NCBI GenBank assembly: GCA_039968605.1
Contig: JBDVPM010000008.1
Coordinates: 868,001 to 932,000, forward strand
DNA: 64,000 nucleotides
DNA from: Alteripontixanthobacter sp.
GTDB lineage: Bacteria > Pseudomonadota > Alphaproteobacteria > Sphingomonadales > Sphingomonadaceae
Reading direction: 5' to 3'
Part shown: positions 55,814 through 64,000 of the stretch, in pieces
Numbering within the stretch: the first letter of the stretch is position 1
Layout: every line of letters starts with the position of its first letter
Notes under the pieces: model-generated
What the model saw: the letters and a program-made list of their open reading frames with translations, nothing else
What the model was told of the DNA's origin: nothing
The model's database searches: none
Program-made: the position numbers and the translations under genes

Positions 55814-57181
55814 ATGACACATGATGTGCACATTATCGGCGGCGGTTTGGCGGGGAGCGAGGCTGCGTGGCAACTCGCCAGGCGTGGGTTCAAGGTGCGC
55901 CTGTCCGAAATGCGCGGCAGCGGCGAAAGCACGGCAGCGCATCAGACCGACGGGCTGGCCGAACTGGTCTGTTCCAACTCCTTCCGCTCGGACGACGATA
56001 CCAAGAATGCCGTGGGGCTGATGCATTACGAGATGCGGCGGCTGGATTCGATCGTCATGCGCGCGGGGGCACAGGCGCAGGTTCCTGCTGGCTCGGCAAT
56101 GGCGGTGGACCGCGACGTGTTCTCCGCTGCGGTAGAACGCGAATTGCTCGACCATCCCGGCATCACCGTGGTGCGCGAGAAGGTGGAAGCTTTGCCTGAA
56201 AGCGGCCCGACCATCGTCGCCACCGGCCCGCTAACTGCCGCATCGCTGGCACAGAGCATCGCCAAGGCTACCGGGCAGGACAGCTTGGCCTTCTTCGATG
56301 CCATCGCGCCGATCGTCCACCGCGACAGCATCGACATGGACAAATGCTGGATCCAGAGCCGGTGGGACAAGACCACCGAAGCCTCCAACGAAGGCGGCGA
56401 TTACATCAATTGCCCGATGACGAAGGAGCAATATTACGCGTTCCACCAAGGGCTGATGGACGGCGAAAAGACCGAATTTCGCGAGTGGGAGCAGGACACG
56501 CCTTATTTCGATGGCTGCATGCCGATCGAGGTGATGGCAGCGCGCGGGGTGGAGACCTTGCGCTACGGCCCGATGAAGGGCGTCGGGCTGGACGATCCGC
56601 GCACCGCATGCGAGGAATTTCCCCAAGGGCGCTGGCCCTATGCGGTGGTGCAGTTGCGGCAAGACAACAAGCTGGGCACGCTGTGGAACATGGTCGGTTT
56701 CCAGACGAAGCTGAAATATGGCGCGCAAGTGGAATTGTTCCGCACCATTCCCGGCCTGGAGAACGCCGAATTCGCGCGGCTCGGCGGCCTGCATCGCAAC
56801 ACGTTTCTCAATGCGCCGATGGTGCTCGACCGCCAGCTGCGCCTGAAGGATGCGCCGCATATCCGCTTTGCCGGGCAGATCACCGGCTGCGAAGGCTATG
56901 TCGAAAGCGCCACGGTCGGGCTGATGGCGGGTTTGATGGCAGCGGCCGAGCTATCGGGCGAGCCATGGGTGGCCCCGCCGCAAAGCACGGCGATGGGGGC
57001 GTTGCTCAGCCATATAACCGGCGATGCGGAGGCGGCGACCTATCAGCCGATGAATGTGAATTTCGGGTTGTTCCCGCCGCTGCATGACGTGAAGAAGAAA
57101 CAGCGCAAGGAGGCCTATACCTCGCGCGCAAAGATGGAATTCGGCGAGTGGTTGGCAGAGCGCGAAGGCGTGCCAGCGTAG
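55814..57181 (+). CDS. trmFO: tRNA (uracil-5-)-methyltransferase TrmFO
   Basis: Folate-dependent enzyme making ribothymidine at position 54 of tRNA, using methylene-tetrahydrofolate and FADH2; 455 residues. The N-terminal FAD motif is [20 protein letters not shown] (6-25). [25 protein letters not shown] and [15 protein letters not shown] are TrmFO-specific blocks. Its presence predicts that this organism uses the folate rather than the SAM (TrmA) route. The start follows the AACTCGCTGCGC leader with no strong ribosome site. Identification is firm. Confidence 0.95.
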   Translation: MTHDVHIIGGGLAGSEAAWQLARRGFKVRLSEMRGSGESTAAHQTDGLAELVCSNSFRSDDDTKNAVGLMHYEMRRLDSIVMRAGAQAQVPAGSAMAVDRDVFSAAVERELLDHPGITVVREKVEALPESGPTIVATGPLTAASLAQSIAKATGQDSLAFFDAIAPIVHRDSIDMDKCWIQSRWDKTTEASNEGGDYINCPMTKEQYYAFHQGLMDGEKTEFREWEQDTPYFDGCMPIEVMAARGVETLRYGPMKGVGLDDPRTACEEFPQGRWPYAVVQLRQDNKLGTLWNMVGFQTKLKYGAQVELFRTIPGLENAEFARLGGLHRNTFLNAPMVLDRQLRLKDAPHIRFAGQITGCEGYVESATVGLMAGLMAAAELSGEPWVAPPQSTAMGALLSHITGDAEAATYQPMNVNFGLFPPLHDVKKKQRKEAYTSRAKMEFGEWLAEREGVPA

Positions 57182-57188
57182 GCCGTTA

Positions 57189-57650
57189 TCAACAGCGGCA
57201 GGCTGGCTTCTTGCGCCGTTTCGGGGCGGTCGTGGCAAATTCCTGCGCGGTCAGTTCGCGGTTGCCATTCGCATCCGCGCCGTCGAACCGCTTCGCCGTG
57301 GAAACCGCCCATTCTTCGAATGTCAGCAGATTGTTGCCGTCGATATCCAGCTTGCGAAAGGCATCGGTGCGGCTCGAGAGCATTTCCGTGCGGGTGATAC
57401 GCAGATCGCGGTTGCGGTCATAGCGGAAGAAACGGCGCTGCTCCCGGGTCAGCTCGCTGGCTTCCGGCGGGGCGGGACCGGTCAGGTCGGCGGGATCGGA
57501 AACCGGGATCACCGGCTCTGCCGCAGCTTCGGTGGGCTCCGGCTCGGGCGGCGGAGCCCCTTCCTCTACCTGCGCGCGCGCTTGCCACCAGAACACCCCG
57601 ACACCGGCCAGGATCAATCCGATGAAAACGCCCAAAATCGCTTGCCGCAT
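57189..57650 (-). CDS. membrane-anchored EF-hand protein
   Basis: A 153-residue protein with an N-terminal membrane anchor (residues 4-24, AILGVFIGLILAGVGVFWW) and a Pro/Glu-rich spacer (EEGAPPPEPEP). Three EF-hand calcium-binding loops follow: DRNRDLRITRTEM, DIDGNNLLTFEEW and DANGNRELTAQEF, each with Asp at position 1 and Glu at 12 or near it. The C-terminus is basic with two cysteines (KRRKKPACRC). Periplasmic calcium binding is inferred; no partner is evident. Confidence 0.85.
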   Translation of the reverse strand: MRQAILGVFIGLILAGVGVFWWQARAQVEEGAPPPEPEPTEAAAEPVIPVSDPADLTGPAPPEASELTREQRRFFRYDRNRDLRITRTEMLSSRTDAFRKLDIDGNNLLTFEEWAVSTAKRFDGADANGNRELTAQEFATTAPKRRKKPACRC

Positions 57651-57682
57651 AAAGCCACCCCTTTTCTGTCGGCAATCATAGC

Positions 57683-58345
57683 CTAGCGCCCGAACATGCC
57701 AAGCCTCAGCGCGGCAAGGGCTGCCCGGCGCCCGGCAAATAGCGGCGCGCCTTGCGCCCGGATCGAGCGCATGGCCAGCCCATCCAATATCGCCAACGGA
57801 CGCATTGCACGTGATAAGCGCACCGGTTCCAATCCAAACCGGGGTGCGGCGTTCAGGATGGCCGCTTGCTCGTCTGCAGCGGTGCTGTTCGCCGCCAAGT
57901 CTGCCAAGGCCCAGCGCGTCCCGGCCATCAATGCGGCCTCCCCGTCTTCATCCGCTCCTGCAACTTCGGAAAGGGCAGCCAACGCTTGGCCGCGTCCCGC
58001 CGCGAACCCTTCTATATCGCTTGGGCCGATAGGCGGTTCTGCCAATAGATGCTCCCAGCCGTCGACCAGCGGGGCCAACCCTGCTGCATAACTGGCCCAA
58101 CTGTCCGCAATCGACGAGAGTACCGGATTACCCCGAGGCCAAATCTCCACGTCTTCCTGCAGCCGGTCGCGCCACCACGCGAGCCTGACCTGCCCCAGCA
58201 GCGGTTCGGTCGCTTTTCGGACCAGGCTGGCGAGCTGCGTATCCAGAGCGAAGAATGCGTGCCATGCGCCGCGGTCCGCCGGGCGGGCGTAAGCGAGCAC
58301 CAGTTGCTGCAAGTCGGGCAATTCGCCGGTTTCTGGCTTGGACAT
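57683..58345 (-). CDS. squalene/phytoene synthase family protein
   Basis: All-helical protein of 220 residues with the squalene/phytoene synthase fold. LRLAWWRD-like sequence (VRLAWWRDRLQED) and GRGQALAALSEV place it in the family, but it is shorter than active head-to-head prenyl synthases (~280-350) and the first Asp-rich motif reads ALDTQLASLV, lacking the DxxxD pair. It resembles the NDUFAF6-like branch found beside respiratory functions. Prenyl transfer activity is therefore doubtful. An upstream GTG at 58366 is an alternative start. Confidence 0.8.
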   Translation of the reverse strand: MSKPETGELPDLQQLVLAYARPADRGAWHAFFALDTQLASLVRKATEPLLGQVRLAWWRDRLQEDVEIWPRGNPVLSSIADSWASYAAGLAPLVDGWEHLLAEPPIGPSDIEGFAAGRGQALAALSEVAGADEDGEAALMAGTRWALADLAANSTAADEQAAILNAAPRFGLEPVRLSRAMRPLAILDGLAMRSIRAQGAPLFAGRRAALAALRLGMFGR

Positions 58346-58417
58346 GGCGCGCCAGTCCCCGCTCACCCGCTTGGTGTCAAGCCGGGTCCGTTCAGTTCAG
58401 TCGCGCGGAGCAAGCCG

Positions 58418-59083
58418 TCAGGCGCAAGACGAATTGGTGGTGCCGCCCGTCAGGCCCGGTCCCAGATTGCGGTCGTCACGGATCAGGAACGCTGCCTCTT
58501 CCCGGAACTCGGCATCGCCGCTGCCGAACGGGTTCTGGAATAATGCCCTGTAGGTAAAATAGACCTCGACATACATCACTGCCTCGCCGCTGCGCGCGGT
58601 GACCTTGGTCGTGCCCTGGCCCATTCCAGTGATTTCGGGGCCATTGATCCCATTCTCGGTCGTATCGTTGCCATAGGCAGAGGCCTGCACCTTGGTGCCC
58701 CGGCAGCGTTGCCAATGGATATATTGCTTAGCCTCGAACGTGTCATATTCGAGGCTGGAGAGGATCACCCGCCCCTCGGCTTCCAGCCCGATCGAGCGGC
58801 CCTGCCGTATTGCGCCGTCGAGCACCGCATCGACATCGGCTTCGGTGATGGTCGGAGTTACCCCGCTATTATCGGTCTGACCCAGACGCGAGGCGTTATC
58901 GGCCACCGACAGCGCGATCTGGCTGACCTGCATCTTGGTACTGGCCATACGAGCCACTTCGGTACCGTAGAGGCCCATCGTCAGCAACACCGGCAATACC
59001 AAGGCGAACTCGACAATCGAGATCCCCGATATATCGCGCTTCAGCGACCGCATCCGCGACGCGTATGTTTTGAGAAAAGTCAT
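58418..59083 (-). CDS. TadE/TadG family pilus-assembly protein (second copy)
   Basis: Minor pilin-like protein of 221 residues, the last of three coupled Tad genes. After a basic N-terminus (RMRSLKRDISG) the TadE signature VEFALVLPVLLTMGLYGTEVARM (about 26-50) supplies the pilin-like membrane segment. The remaining extracellular domain has two cysteines (RCRGTK and the C-terminal SSCA). Tad systems build type IVc (Flp) pili for surface attachment. Only this accessory set, without tadABC or flp, lies in the window. The ATG overlaps the upstream gene's stop (ATGA). Confidence 0.85.
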   Translation of the reverse strand: MTFLKTYASRMRSLKRDISGISIVEFALVLPVLLTMGLYGTEVARMASTKMQVSQIALSVADNASRLGQTDNSGVTPTITEADVDAVLDGAIRQGRSIGLEAEGRVILSSLEYDTFEAKQYIHWQRCRGTKVQASAYGNDTTENGINGPEITGMGQGTTKVTARSGEAVMYVEVYFTYRALFQNPFGSGDAEFREEAAFLIRDDRNLGPGLTGGTTNSSCA

Positions 59084-59673
59084 CAGGCGCAAACCCCCGC
59101 GTCCGAGCCGTATCCCGCCTGATCGGCGAAGGGCTGGTTCTTTTTCACTGCTGTTGAGGTCAGGCTGCGCTCTGAAACTCCGCCGGGCGTGAAGGGGTTG
59201 GGAAACAGCGGATCGTAAGTGGCGGTCACCGTCAGAATGACCACGTCGCTCGCGCTGCCATTCCCGGTGCTGGCCACGTCGGTATCCCAATTGCCGTTGC
59301 CGTTCTCGTCCGTATAGGCCTCGTTATTGTCGCAAACGCCGCTGCCATCGGCATCGTCCCATGTCTCGGGGCGCTCGATATCGGCGAAATCGGTATAATT
59401 GACCCGCGAGGTCGTCACCGTGACACCCGGCGCGCTGAGAGCCAGCATCTCGCGCAAATGCGCATTGGCCGCGGTAACGTTGCCCGTTTCCAGCGACACT
59501 TCGCGCGCCGTGCTCTGGACTGCGCCGTCCAGAATAGCCTTGGTGTAGGCCATCTGCCCCAGATCGAACAAACCCAGCATCAACGTCATGAACACGGTGA
59601 TCATCAGGCCGAATTCCATAACGGTGGTGCCGCGCTCGTCGCGGAGCAGCCTGCGGAAGAGCCCCCCGATCAT
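59083..59673 (-). CDS. TadE/TadG family pilus-assembly protein (first copy)
   Basis: A 196-residue TadE-like pseudopilin. Residues 12-40 show the characteristic sequence DERGTTVMEFGLMI followed by a membrane segment (FMTLMLGLFDLG). The extracellular part includes an Asp/Asn-rich stretch (DENGNGNWDTD, DDADGSGVCDNNEAY) that looks calcium-binding, and two C-terminal cysteines. It is coupled by ATGA overlaps to the vWA gene upstream and the second TadE-like gene downstream, so the three proteins are probably made in fixed ratio. Confidence 0.87.
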   Translation of the reverse strand: MIGGLFRRLLRDERGTTVMEFGLMITVFMTLMLGLFDLGQMAYTKAILDGAVQSTAREVSLETGNVTAANAHLREMLALSAPGVTVTTSRVNYTDFADIERPETWDDADGSGVCDNNEAYTDENGNGNWDTDVASTGNGSASDVVILTVTATYDPLFPNPFTPGGVSERSLTSTAVKKNQPFADQAGYGSDAGVCA

Positions 59674-61724
59674 TGCGTAATCCTCAACTCACCGACATCC
59701 TTCGCGATTTCCTGGAAGGCCGTGTTAAGCTGCGACGAGTTGGTTGCGGCAAAAGCACTGTCCGAGGATGCGCAAGAGTTGAGATCGGATGACAGTCCGG
59801 TCGCAAATGCGATCACCCACACCCGCATACCTTTGGCTTTGGCCTGCTCGCAGGCTGCCAGGAAACGCGACGTGTGACGTTCATTGTCGTTCGAATAGCC
59901 GTCCGTTGTGACCCGCTGGTCGTGAAATTCGATGCCATAACTGGTTATGGATGAGAAGGTCGGGGACATATTGCCATCCGTCATGAAAATTATGTGGCGG
60001 GCGACCGAACCGCCATTGCTGGCTGACGATGTTACGGTCGACTGAAACGGACCGGTGGGCGAGGCAAGTCGCGCGCCCCATACCATCCCAAGATTGTGAT
60101 AGGTCGCGCCCGAAGGCAGCAAGCTGTCGGCGTATGCATCGAAATTAGTTTTCGACATCACGGCGAGATGGCGTGCCGCCTTAGGACAGTAGGACGATGC
60201 CTTGCGGCCGTAATCGCTGACAGCCTGGCTGGAGAGATAGCGGTTGGACGAATCCGTCGTTCGGTAATACCCTACCTCCGGCCACATCGGACGCCATTTG
60301 GTAGCATCGGTTGTACCAGGCACTGTATCGATATCGATGTCATAAGCGTCGGCAGGGTCTAAGCCAGTGGCCGAGTCCCAACTAAAAGCCGCGACTGGCT
60401 GCGAATTGCGTTCTTCGATGCAACCCTCCCAAGACGTGGTGATGTTCGATCCACTGGATCCTAAAGGAATGGTGGTAGCCGCAAACGCTTTGTAACTACT
60501 CGTGTCGTAGGTGACCAGTTTATAGTCCCAGTGATCGAACGAGCTGACTGTTTCGGTCGTATAAACAGGATCTTCGATCTGATAAGTATTGTCGTAAAAG
60601 TCGCGGTCTTCATACCGCACGATACGGTACCAATTCTCGTAACGCCTGCTATAGTAACAGGCATAGTTCGTGCGCTCTTGTGGATGTACCACTGTTGTTG
60701 TGGTAACACGCTGGTCACGGGAGTTTATTTCTGTCGATGTCGTGGTGGTTGTGGAACCGTTATCCGTCCAGGGCGTGTCCGCAGGCAACCCGTTCAAACA
60801 GTCGCTATCATTTCTATATCCTGTACTGCTGTAAAGATACCAGCCATCATATATATAGTTCCCGGCACCGGTGTCCGTCTCTTCTCGTGGCGGCATGTAT
60901 CCGGTGACTGTCTGGTGTTCGGTCTGGACATATTGCGCCTCGCGCGATTGATAAGCCCAACTATCGACCAGCCAACTCGGATTCTCATCGTAAATCAGCT
61001 GACCTACATTTACCGAAGAGCTGTAAGGAACAAAACCAAAACGAATGCGAGAGTTGGATCCCGATGCTGCTGAGTCCACCGTATCATAAAAGCTCTTCAT
61101 GGCGGCCCGCAATTCCTTGATCCGGGAATCGCCGCCATGCGCGGTTTCGCTAGTACCGCTGCTGTTGATATAGCTAGTACAGTCGCTCGACGTCATGGCA
61201 GATGTGCACGCCATAGAGCCGGTAACGTCGAGGACCATCATCACATCGCTATTCCCGACGGCCATCGTTGCGGTGCAACTGACCGATAGCGGGATTGTCT
61301 TGAAGCCGAACAGCTGCATGACCGCCGTGTCGACCGTGGTCGAAGCAACCCCGTTTACCGTATCGCCTGAATTTGGTGACGTGGCGTTGAAGCTGGTCCC
61401 GGTGACGCCTTCGTTCGCTTCATCGAAATTGGTGTCGAAATACAGATTTGCTTCGGTGTTCGCGGCGGTGTCGAACCCGTTCACATCGACTGCCTTGCGC
61501 CCGGCCAGCACGCCCGCGTCGCAGGCATTCTGCAGTCGGTTCTGCACCATATAGGCGCGGCTGACATCGACCCCGCCGCCGACCAATCCAGCCAGCGCAA
61601 CCATCGCAATGGCGGCCATCGGCATGATGTTGCCCGCCTGACTTTTCAGCAATCTCATCGCCTGTCCAGCTGGCAGGCTTTGCTCTGTTCTAGTGCCCAT
61701 GGCGCGGTTTTCCCCGAAGTTCAT
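59670..61724 (-). CDS. tadG: TadG-related vWA-domain pilus-assembly protein
   Basis: Large Tad accessory protein, 684 residues. A pilin-like membrane segment (IMPMAAIAMVALAGLVGGGVDVSRAY, 33-58) is followed by a TadE-like region and a von Willebrand A domain. The metal site has DVTGS at 166-170 and MTDGN at 581-585. Between them lies a long insert (about 255-435), rich in Tyr, Thr and Trp, encoded by DNA of clearly lower GC. Cysteines occur in pairs (DCTS, ACYY, GCIEE). The start is uncertain; ATGs at 61700 and 61658 are alternatives. It is the first gene of the coupled Tad trio. Confidence 0.85.
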   Translation of the reverse strand: MNFGENRAMGTRTEQSLPAGQAMRLLKSQAGNIMPMAAIAMVALAGLVGGGVDVSRAYMVQNRLQNACDAGVLAGRKAVDVNGFDTAANTEANLYFDTNFDEANEGVTGTSFNATSPNSGDTVNGVASTTVDTAVMQLFGFKTIPLSVSCTATMAVGNSDVMMVLDVTGSMACTSAMTSSDCTSYINSSGTSETAHGGDSRIKELRAAMKSFYDTVDSAASGSNSRIRFGFVPYSSSVNVGQLIYDENPSWLVDSWAYQSREAQYVQTEHQTVTGYMPPREETDTGAGNYIYDGWYLYSSTGYRNDSDCLNGLPADTPWTDNGSTTTTTSTEINSRDQRVTTTTVVHPQERTNYACYYSRRYENWYRIVRYEDRDFYDNTYQIEDPVYTTETVSSFDHWDYKLVTYDTSSYKAFAATTIPLGSSGSNITTSWEGCIEERNSQPVAAFSWDSATGLDPADAYDIDIDTVPGTTDATKWRPMWPEVGYYRTTDSSNRYLSSQAVSDYGRKASSYCPKAARHLAVMSKTNFDAYADSLLPSGATYHNLGMVWGARLASPTGPFQSTVTSSASNGGSVARHIIFMTDGNMSPTFSSITSYGIEFHDQRVTTDGYSNDNERHTSRFLAACEQAKAKGMRVWVIAFATGLSSDLNSCASSDSAFAATNSSQLNTAFQEIAKDVGELRITQ

Positions 61725-61958
61725 CGGGTTGCCATTAAGCCAACAGCGCTAAAGAAAGTTTCGAGGTAATGGTTTCCAGCGCCTTAACCGTTTCGGGCAG
61801 GCAAAGCTTCACAACCTCAATTATCGGCTGATTTGCGTCGTTTCATGAGTCTTCCAAGGCATTTTGGCCGACACAGCCGTCCGTAAACAAGCGTAAAATC
61901 GTACCGGATTTGCAGGGAATATCCTTACCAGCGATTAAACGGAACGGCTCAGACGTAC

Positions 61959-63332
61959 TCAGACATAGCAGACTTTCTTGACCGCGCTGACGATCCGGTC
62001 GCTGTCGATCAGGGCAATCGCCTCCAAATTCGCAGCATAAGGCAGCGGCACGTCCTCGTTGCAAACGCGCAGCACCGGCGCATCGAGATGGTCGAAGCCT
62101 TCTTCCATACAGATCGCGATGATCTCCGACGCGATCGAGCAGGTCGGCCAACCTTCCTCGGCAATAACCACGCGGTTGGTCTTGGCCAAGCTGTCCAGCA
62201 CCGCCTGCTTGTCGAGCGGACGCAGCGTGCGCAGGTCGATCACTTCGGCATCGATCCCCTCGCCCACCAGTTCCTCTGCCGCCTCCAGCGCCAGACCGAC
62301 ACCGATGGAATAGGTTACGATGGTCACGTCGCTGCCTTCGCGCACGATCCGCGCCTTGCCGATCGGCAAAACGTGATCGTCCAGCTCGGGCAATTCGAAG
62401 CTGCGGCCATAGACCAGCTCGTTTTCCAGGAAGACGACCGGATCTTCGCAGCGGATGGCGGCCTTCATCAGCCCCTTGGCATCGGAGCTGTCATAGGGCG
62501 CAATCACAATCAAGCCGGGCACGCTGGCGTACCACGGGCCGTAATTTTGGCTGTGCTGCGCGCCGACCCGGCTCGCTGCGCCATTGGGGCCGCGAAACAC
62601 TACCGGACAGCGCATCTGACCGCCGGACATGTAATTGGTCTTGGCCGCAGAGTTCACGATGTGATCGATCGCCTGCATCGCGAAATTGAAGGTCATGAAT
62701 TCGACGATGGGGCGCAACCCGCCCATCGCCGCGCCCGTTCCGATCCCGGCAAAGCCATATTCGGTGATCGGAGTGTCGATCACGCGGTCCGGACCGAATT
62801 CGTCCAGCAGACCCTGCGTGACCTTGTAGGCGCCCTGATATTCGGCGACTTCCTCGCCCATAACGAACACCCGCTCGTCGCGGCGCATTTCCTCCGCCAT
62901 CCCGTCACGCAGGGCCTCGCGCACCGTAACTGTCGCCATGTTGGTGCCGTGGGGCACTTCGGGTTCGGCGGGCCGTGCCTTCGCCTGCGGCTTGGTGATC
63001 TCGGCCTTGGATGGCTCCCGGCCAACATCCTTGCCCTCGCCAGGAACATCCTCTGCCGCGGGCGGCGCTTCGATGTCGGACGCGTCTTCGTCATCGCCCG
63101 CCAGCATCGCGATCACCGTTCCGACTGCGACGTTCTCCGTGCCTTCTGCGACCAGTAGCTTGCCGATAGTCCCCTCATCGACGGCTTCGAATTCCATCGT
63201 CGCCTTGTCGGTCTCGATCTCGGCGAGGATATCGCCGGAGGATACTTCGTCGCCTTCCTTCACCAGCCATTTGGCAAGAGTTCCCTCCTCCATGGTGGGC
63301 GAAAGCGCAGGCATTTTAAGTTCGATAGCCAT
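61959..63332 (-). CDS. pdhB: pyruvate dehydrogenase E1 subunit beta with lipoyl domain
   Basis: Beta subunit of the thiamine-diphosphate-dependent pyruvate dehydrogenase, 457 residues. Residues 1-80 are a complete lipoyl domain with Lys43 in [10 protein letters not shown], almost identical to that of PdhC; an acidic/Pro-Ala linker follows. The E1 beta part starts at about 130 ([19 protein letters not shown]), with [12 protein letters not shown] and [15 protein letters not shown], and ends in a C-terminal transketolase domain. Lipoylated E1 beta is known in Zymomonas and rhizobia. It lies 3 nt after pdhA. Confidence 0.96.
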   Translation of the reverse strand: MAIELKMPALSPTMEEGTLAKWLVKEGDEVSSGDILAEIETDKATMEFEAVDEGTIGKLLVAEGTENVAVGTVIAMLAGDDEDASDIEAPPAAEDVPGEGKDVGREPSKAEITKPQAKARPAEPEVPHGTNMATVTVREALRDGMAEEMRRDERVFVMGEEVAEYQGAYKVTQGLLDEFGPDRVIDTPITEYGFAGIGTGAAMGGLRPIVEFMTFNFAMQAIDHIVNSAAKTNYMSGGQMRCPVVFRGPNGAASRVGAQHSQNYGPWYASVPGLIVIAPYDSSDAKGLMKAAIRCEDPVVFLENELVYGRSFELPELDDHVLPIGKARIVREGSDVTIVTYSIGVGLALEAAEELVGEGIDAEVIDLRTLRPLDKQAVLDSLAKTNRVVIAEEGWPTCSIASEIIAICMEEGFDHLDAPVLRVCNEDVPLPYAANLEAIALIDSDRIVSAVKKVCYV

Positions 63333-63335
63333 CGC

Positions 63336-64000
63336 TCAATACTCCTCCACCAGGACATCGGTGTAGAGTTCCGACGGATCGGGTTCGGGCGAGCTTTCGG
63401 CAAAGTCGGCGGCCTGAGAAACCCGCGCGCGGATTTCCTTGTCGATGGCTTTCAGCTCATCCTCGGCGGCGCCAGCCTCGATCAGCTCTTTCTTGAGCCG
63501 TTCGATAGGATCCTTGTGATCGCGCACATCCTGCACTTCCTCACGCGTGCGGTACTTCGCAGGGTCGGACATGGAATGACCGCGATAGCGATAGGTGTTG
63601 AGCTCCATCAGCACCGGCCCGTTGCCCTCGCGCACATATTTATAGGCGATCTCGGCAGATTGGCGCACGGCCAGCACGTCCATCCCGTCGACATCCATGC
63701 CGGGGATCTGGAAAGCGGTGCCGCGGCGGTAGAATTCGGTTTCGGCACTGGACCGCTTCACCGCGGTGCCCATCGCATAGCCGTTGTTCTCGATCACGAA
63801 CACGATTGGCAGCTTCCACAGCGAGGCCATGTTGAACGTCTCGTACACCTGCCCCTGATTGGCAGCGCCATCGCCGAAATAGGCGAGGCAGAGGCCGCCA
63901 TCCTTGCGGTATTTATGTGCCAGCGCCAACCCGCCGCCCAGCGCAACCTGCGCGCCCACGATACCGTGACCGCCATAGAATTTATGCTCGGTGCTGAACA
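63336..64000 (-). CDS. pdhA: pyruvate dehydrogenase E1 subunit alpha (5' end outside window)
   Basis: C-terminal 220 residues of the E1 alpha subunit; the gene continues past the window end. The thiamine-diphosphate motif is visible as YFGDGAANQGQVYETFNMA...ENN (GDG at start, NN at end). The frame reads FYGGHGIVGAQV before the first internal GTG, confirming that the gene enters from beyond position 64000. RYRGHSMSDPAKYR contains the phosphorylation-loop equivalent found in eukaryotic homologues. pdhB follows directly. Confidence 0.95.
   Translation of the reverse strand, partial: FSTEHKFYGGHGIVGAQVALGGGLALAHKYRKDGGLCLAYFGDGAANQGQVYETFNMASLWKLPIVFVIENNGYAMGTAVKRSSAETEFYRRGTAFQIPGMDVDGMDVLAVRQSAEIAYKYVREGNGPVLMELNTYRYRGHSMSDPAKYRTREEVQDVRDHKDPIERLKKELIEAGAAEDELKAIDKEIRARVSQAADFAESSPEPDPSELYTDVLVEEY

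Overview
The window looks like chromosomal backbone of an alphaproteobacterium of the order Sphingomonadales, most likely the Erythrobacteraceae (Erythrobacter / Altererythrobacter / Qipengyuania type). The reasons are the high GC content (roughly 60-65 % by eye), the dusB-ntrBC-ntrYX-hfq-hflX cluster, an Hfq protein made of two fused Sm domains (as reported for Zymomonas), a pyruvate dehydrogenase E1 beta subunit that carries its own lipoyl domain, a PhaR regulator, and several sphingomonad-type conserved proteins. I see no insertion sequence, prophage, integrase, plasmid function, CRISPR array or rRNA. The single tRNA is tRNA-Ser(UGA).

Layout. 1-9.5 kb: small lipoproteins, a PCu(A)C copper chaperone, dnaK behind a clear heat-shock (RpoH-type) promoter, dnaJ, a secreted metallo-beta-lactamase-fold hydrolase, a large patatin and radA. 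9.5-19 kb: cvpA, an Fe-S scaffold-like protein, an MFS symporter with an unusual periplasmic insert, alanine racemase, phaR, an archaeal-type prolyl-tRNA synthetase, a DUF805 membrane protein, RNase R and a redoxin. 19-26 kb: a universal stress protein divergent from pdhC-lpd, a KefB/C-type antiporter, a DUF819 protein and tRNA-Ser. 26-35.2 kb: a tightly packed plus-strand run mltB-rlpA-dacA-tmk-holB-metG-tatD-MBL-small membrane protein, followed by mazG. 35-44.5 kb (minus strand): dusB-ntrB-ntrC-ntrY-ntrX-hfq-hflX, i.e. nitrogen signalling plus RNA chaperone. 44.5-51 kb: ispDF, a secreted protein, pncC, a COQ10-like protein, lipA, carbonic anhydrase, a NYN-domain RNase-like protein with a strong terminator, and a TPR-like secreted protein. 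51-58.4 kb: gyrA, a TauD dioxygenase, a YhhN lysoplasmalogenase, trmFO, an EF-hand protein and a squalene/phytoene-synthase-like protein. 58.4-61.7 kb: a translationally coupled set of three TadE/TadG pilus-assembly genes. 61.9-64 kb: pdhB and the 3' part of pdhA, cut by the window edge.

Functionally the window is dominated by housekeeping. The pyruvate dehydrogenase complex is split into two loci about 40 kb apart on opposite strands, E1 alpha/beta at the right end and E2/E3 at 19.6-22.4 kb. LipA, which makes its cofactor, lies between them. Genes are packed closely: many same-strand neighbours share ATGA or TAATG overlaps, and five convergent pairs overlap at their stop codons.

The most interesting observations are the tandem Hfq with a charge-altered second rim, the Tyr/Thr-rich lower-GC insert inside the TadG vWA protein, the ~95-residue periplasmic insert in the MFS transporter, a two-palindrome operator-like cluster between usp and pdhC, a 14-bp AT palindrome upstream of mazG, and two genes (the vgr-related protein and dacA) whose conserved N-terminus is preceded by no canonical start codon. 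I found nothing that I can argue is a wholly new multi-gene system.
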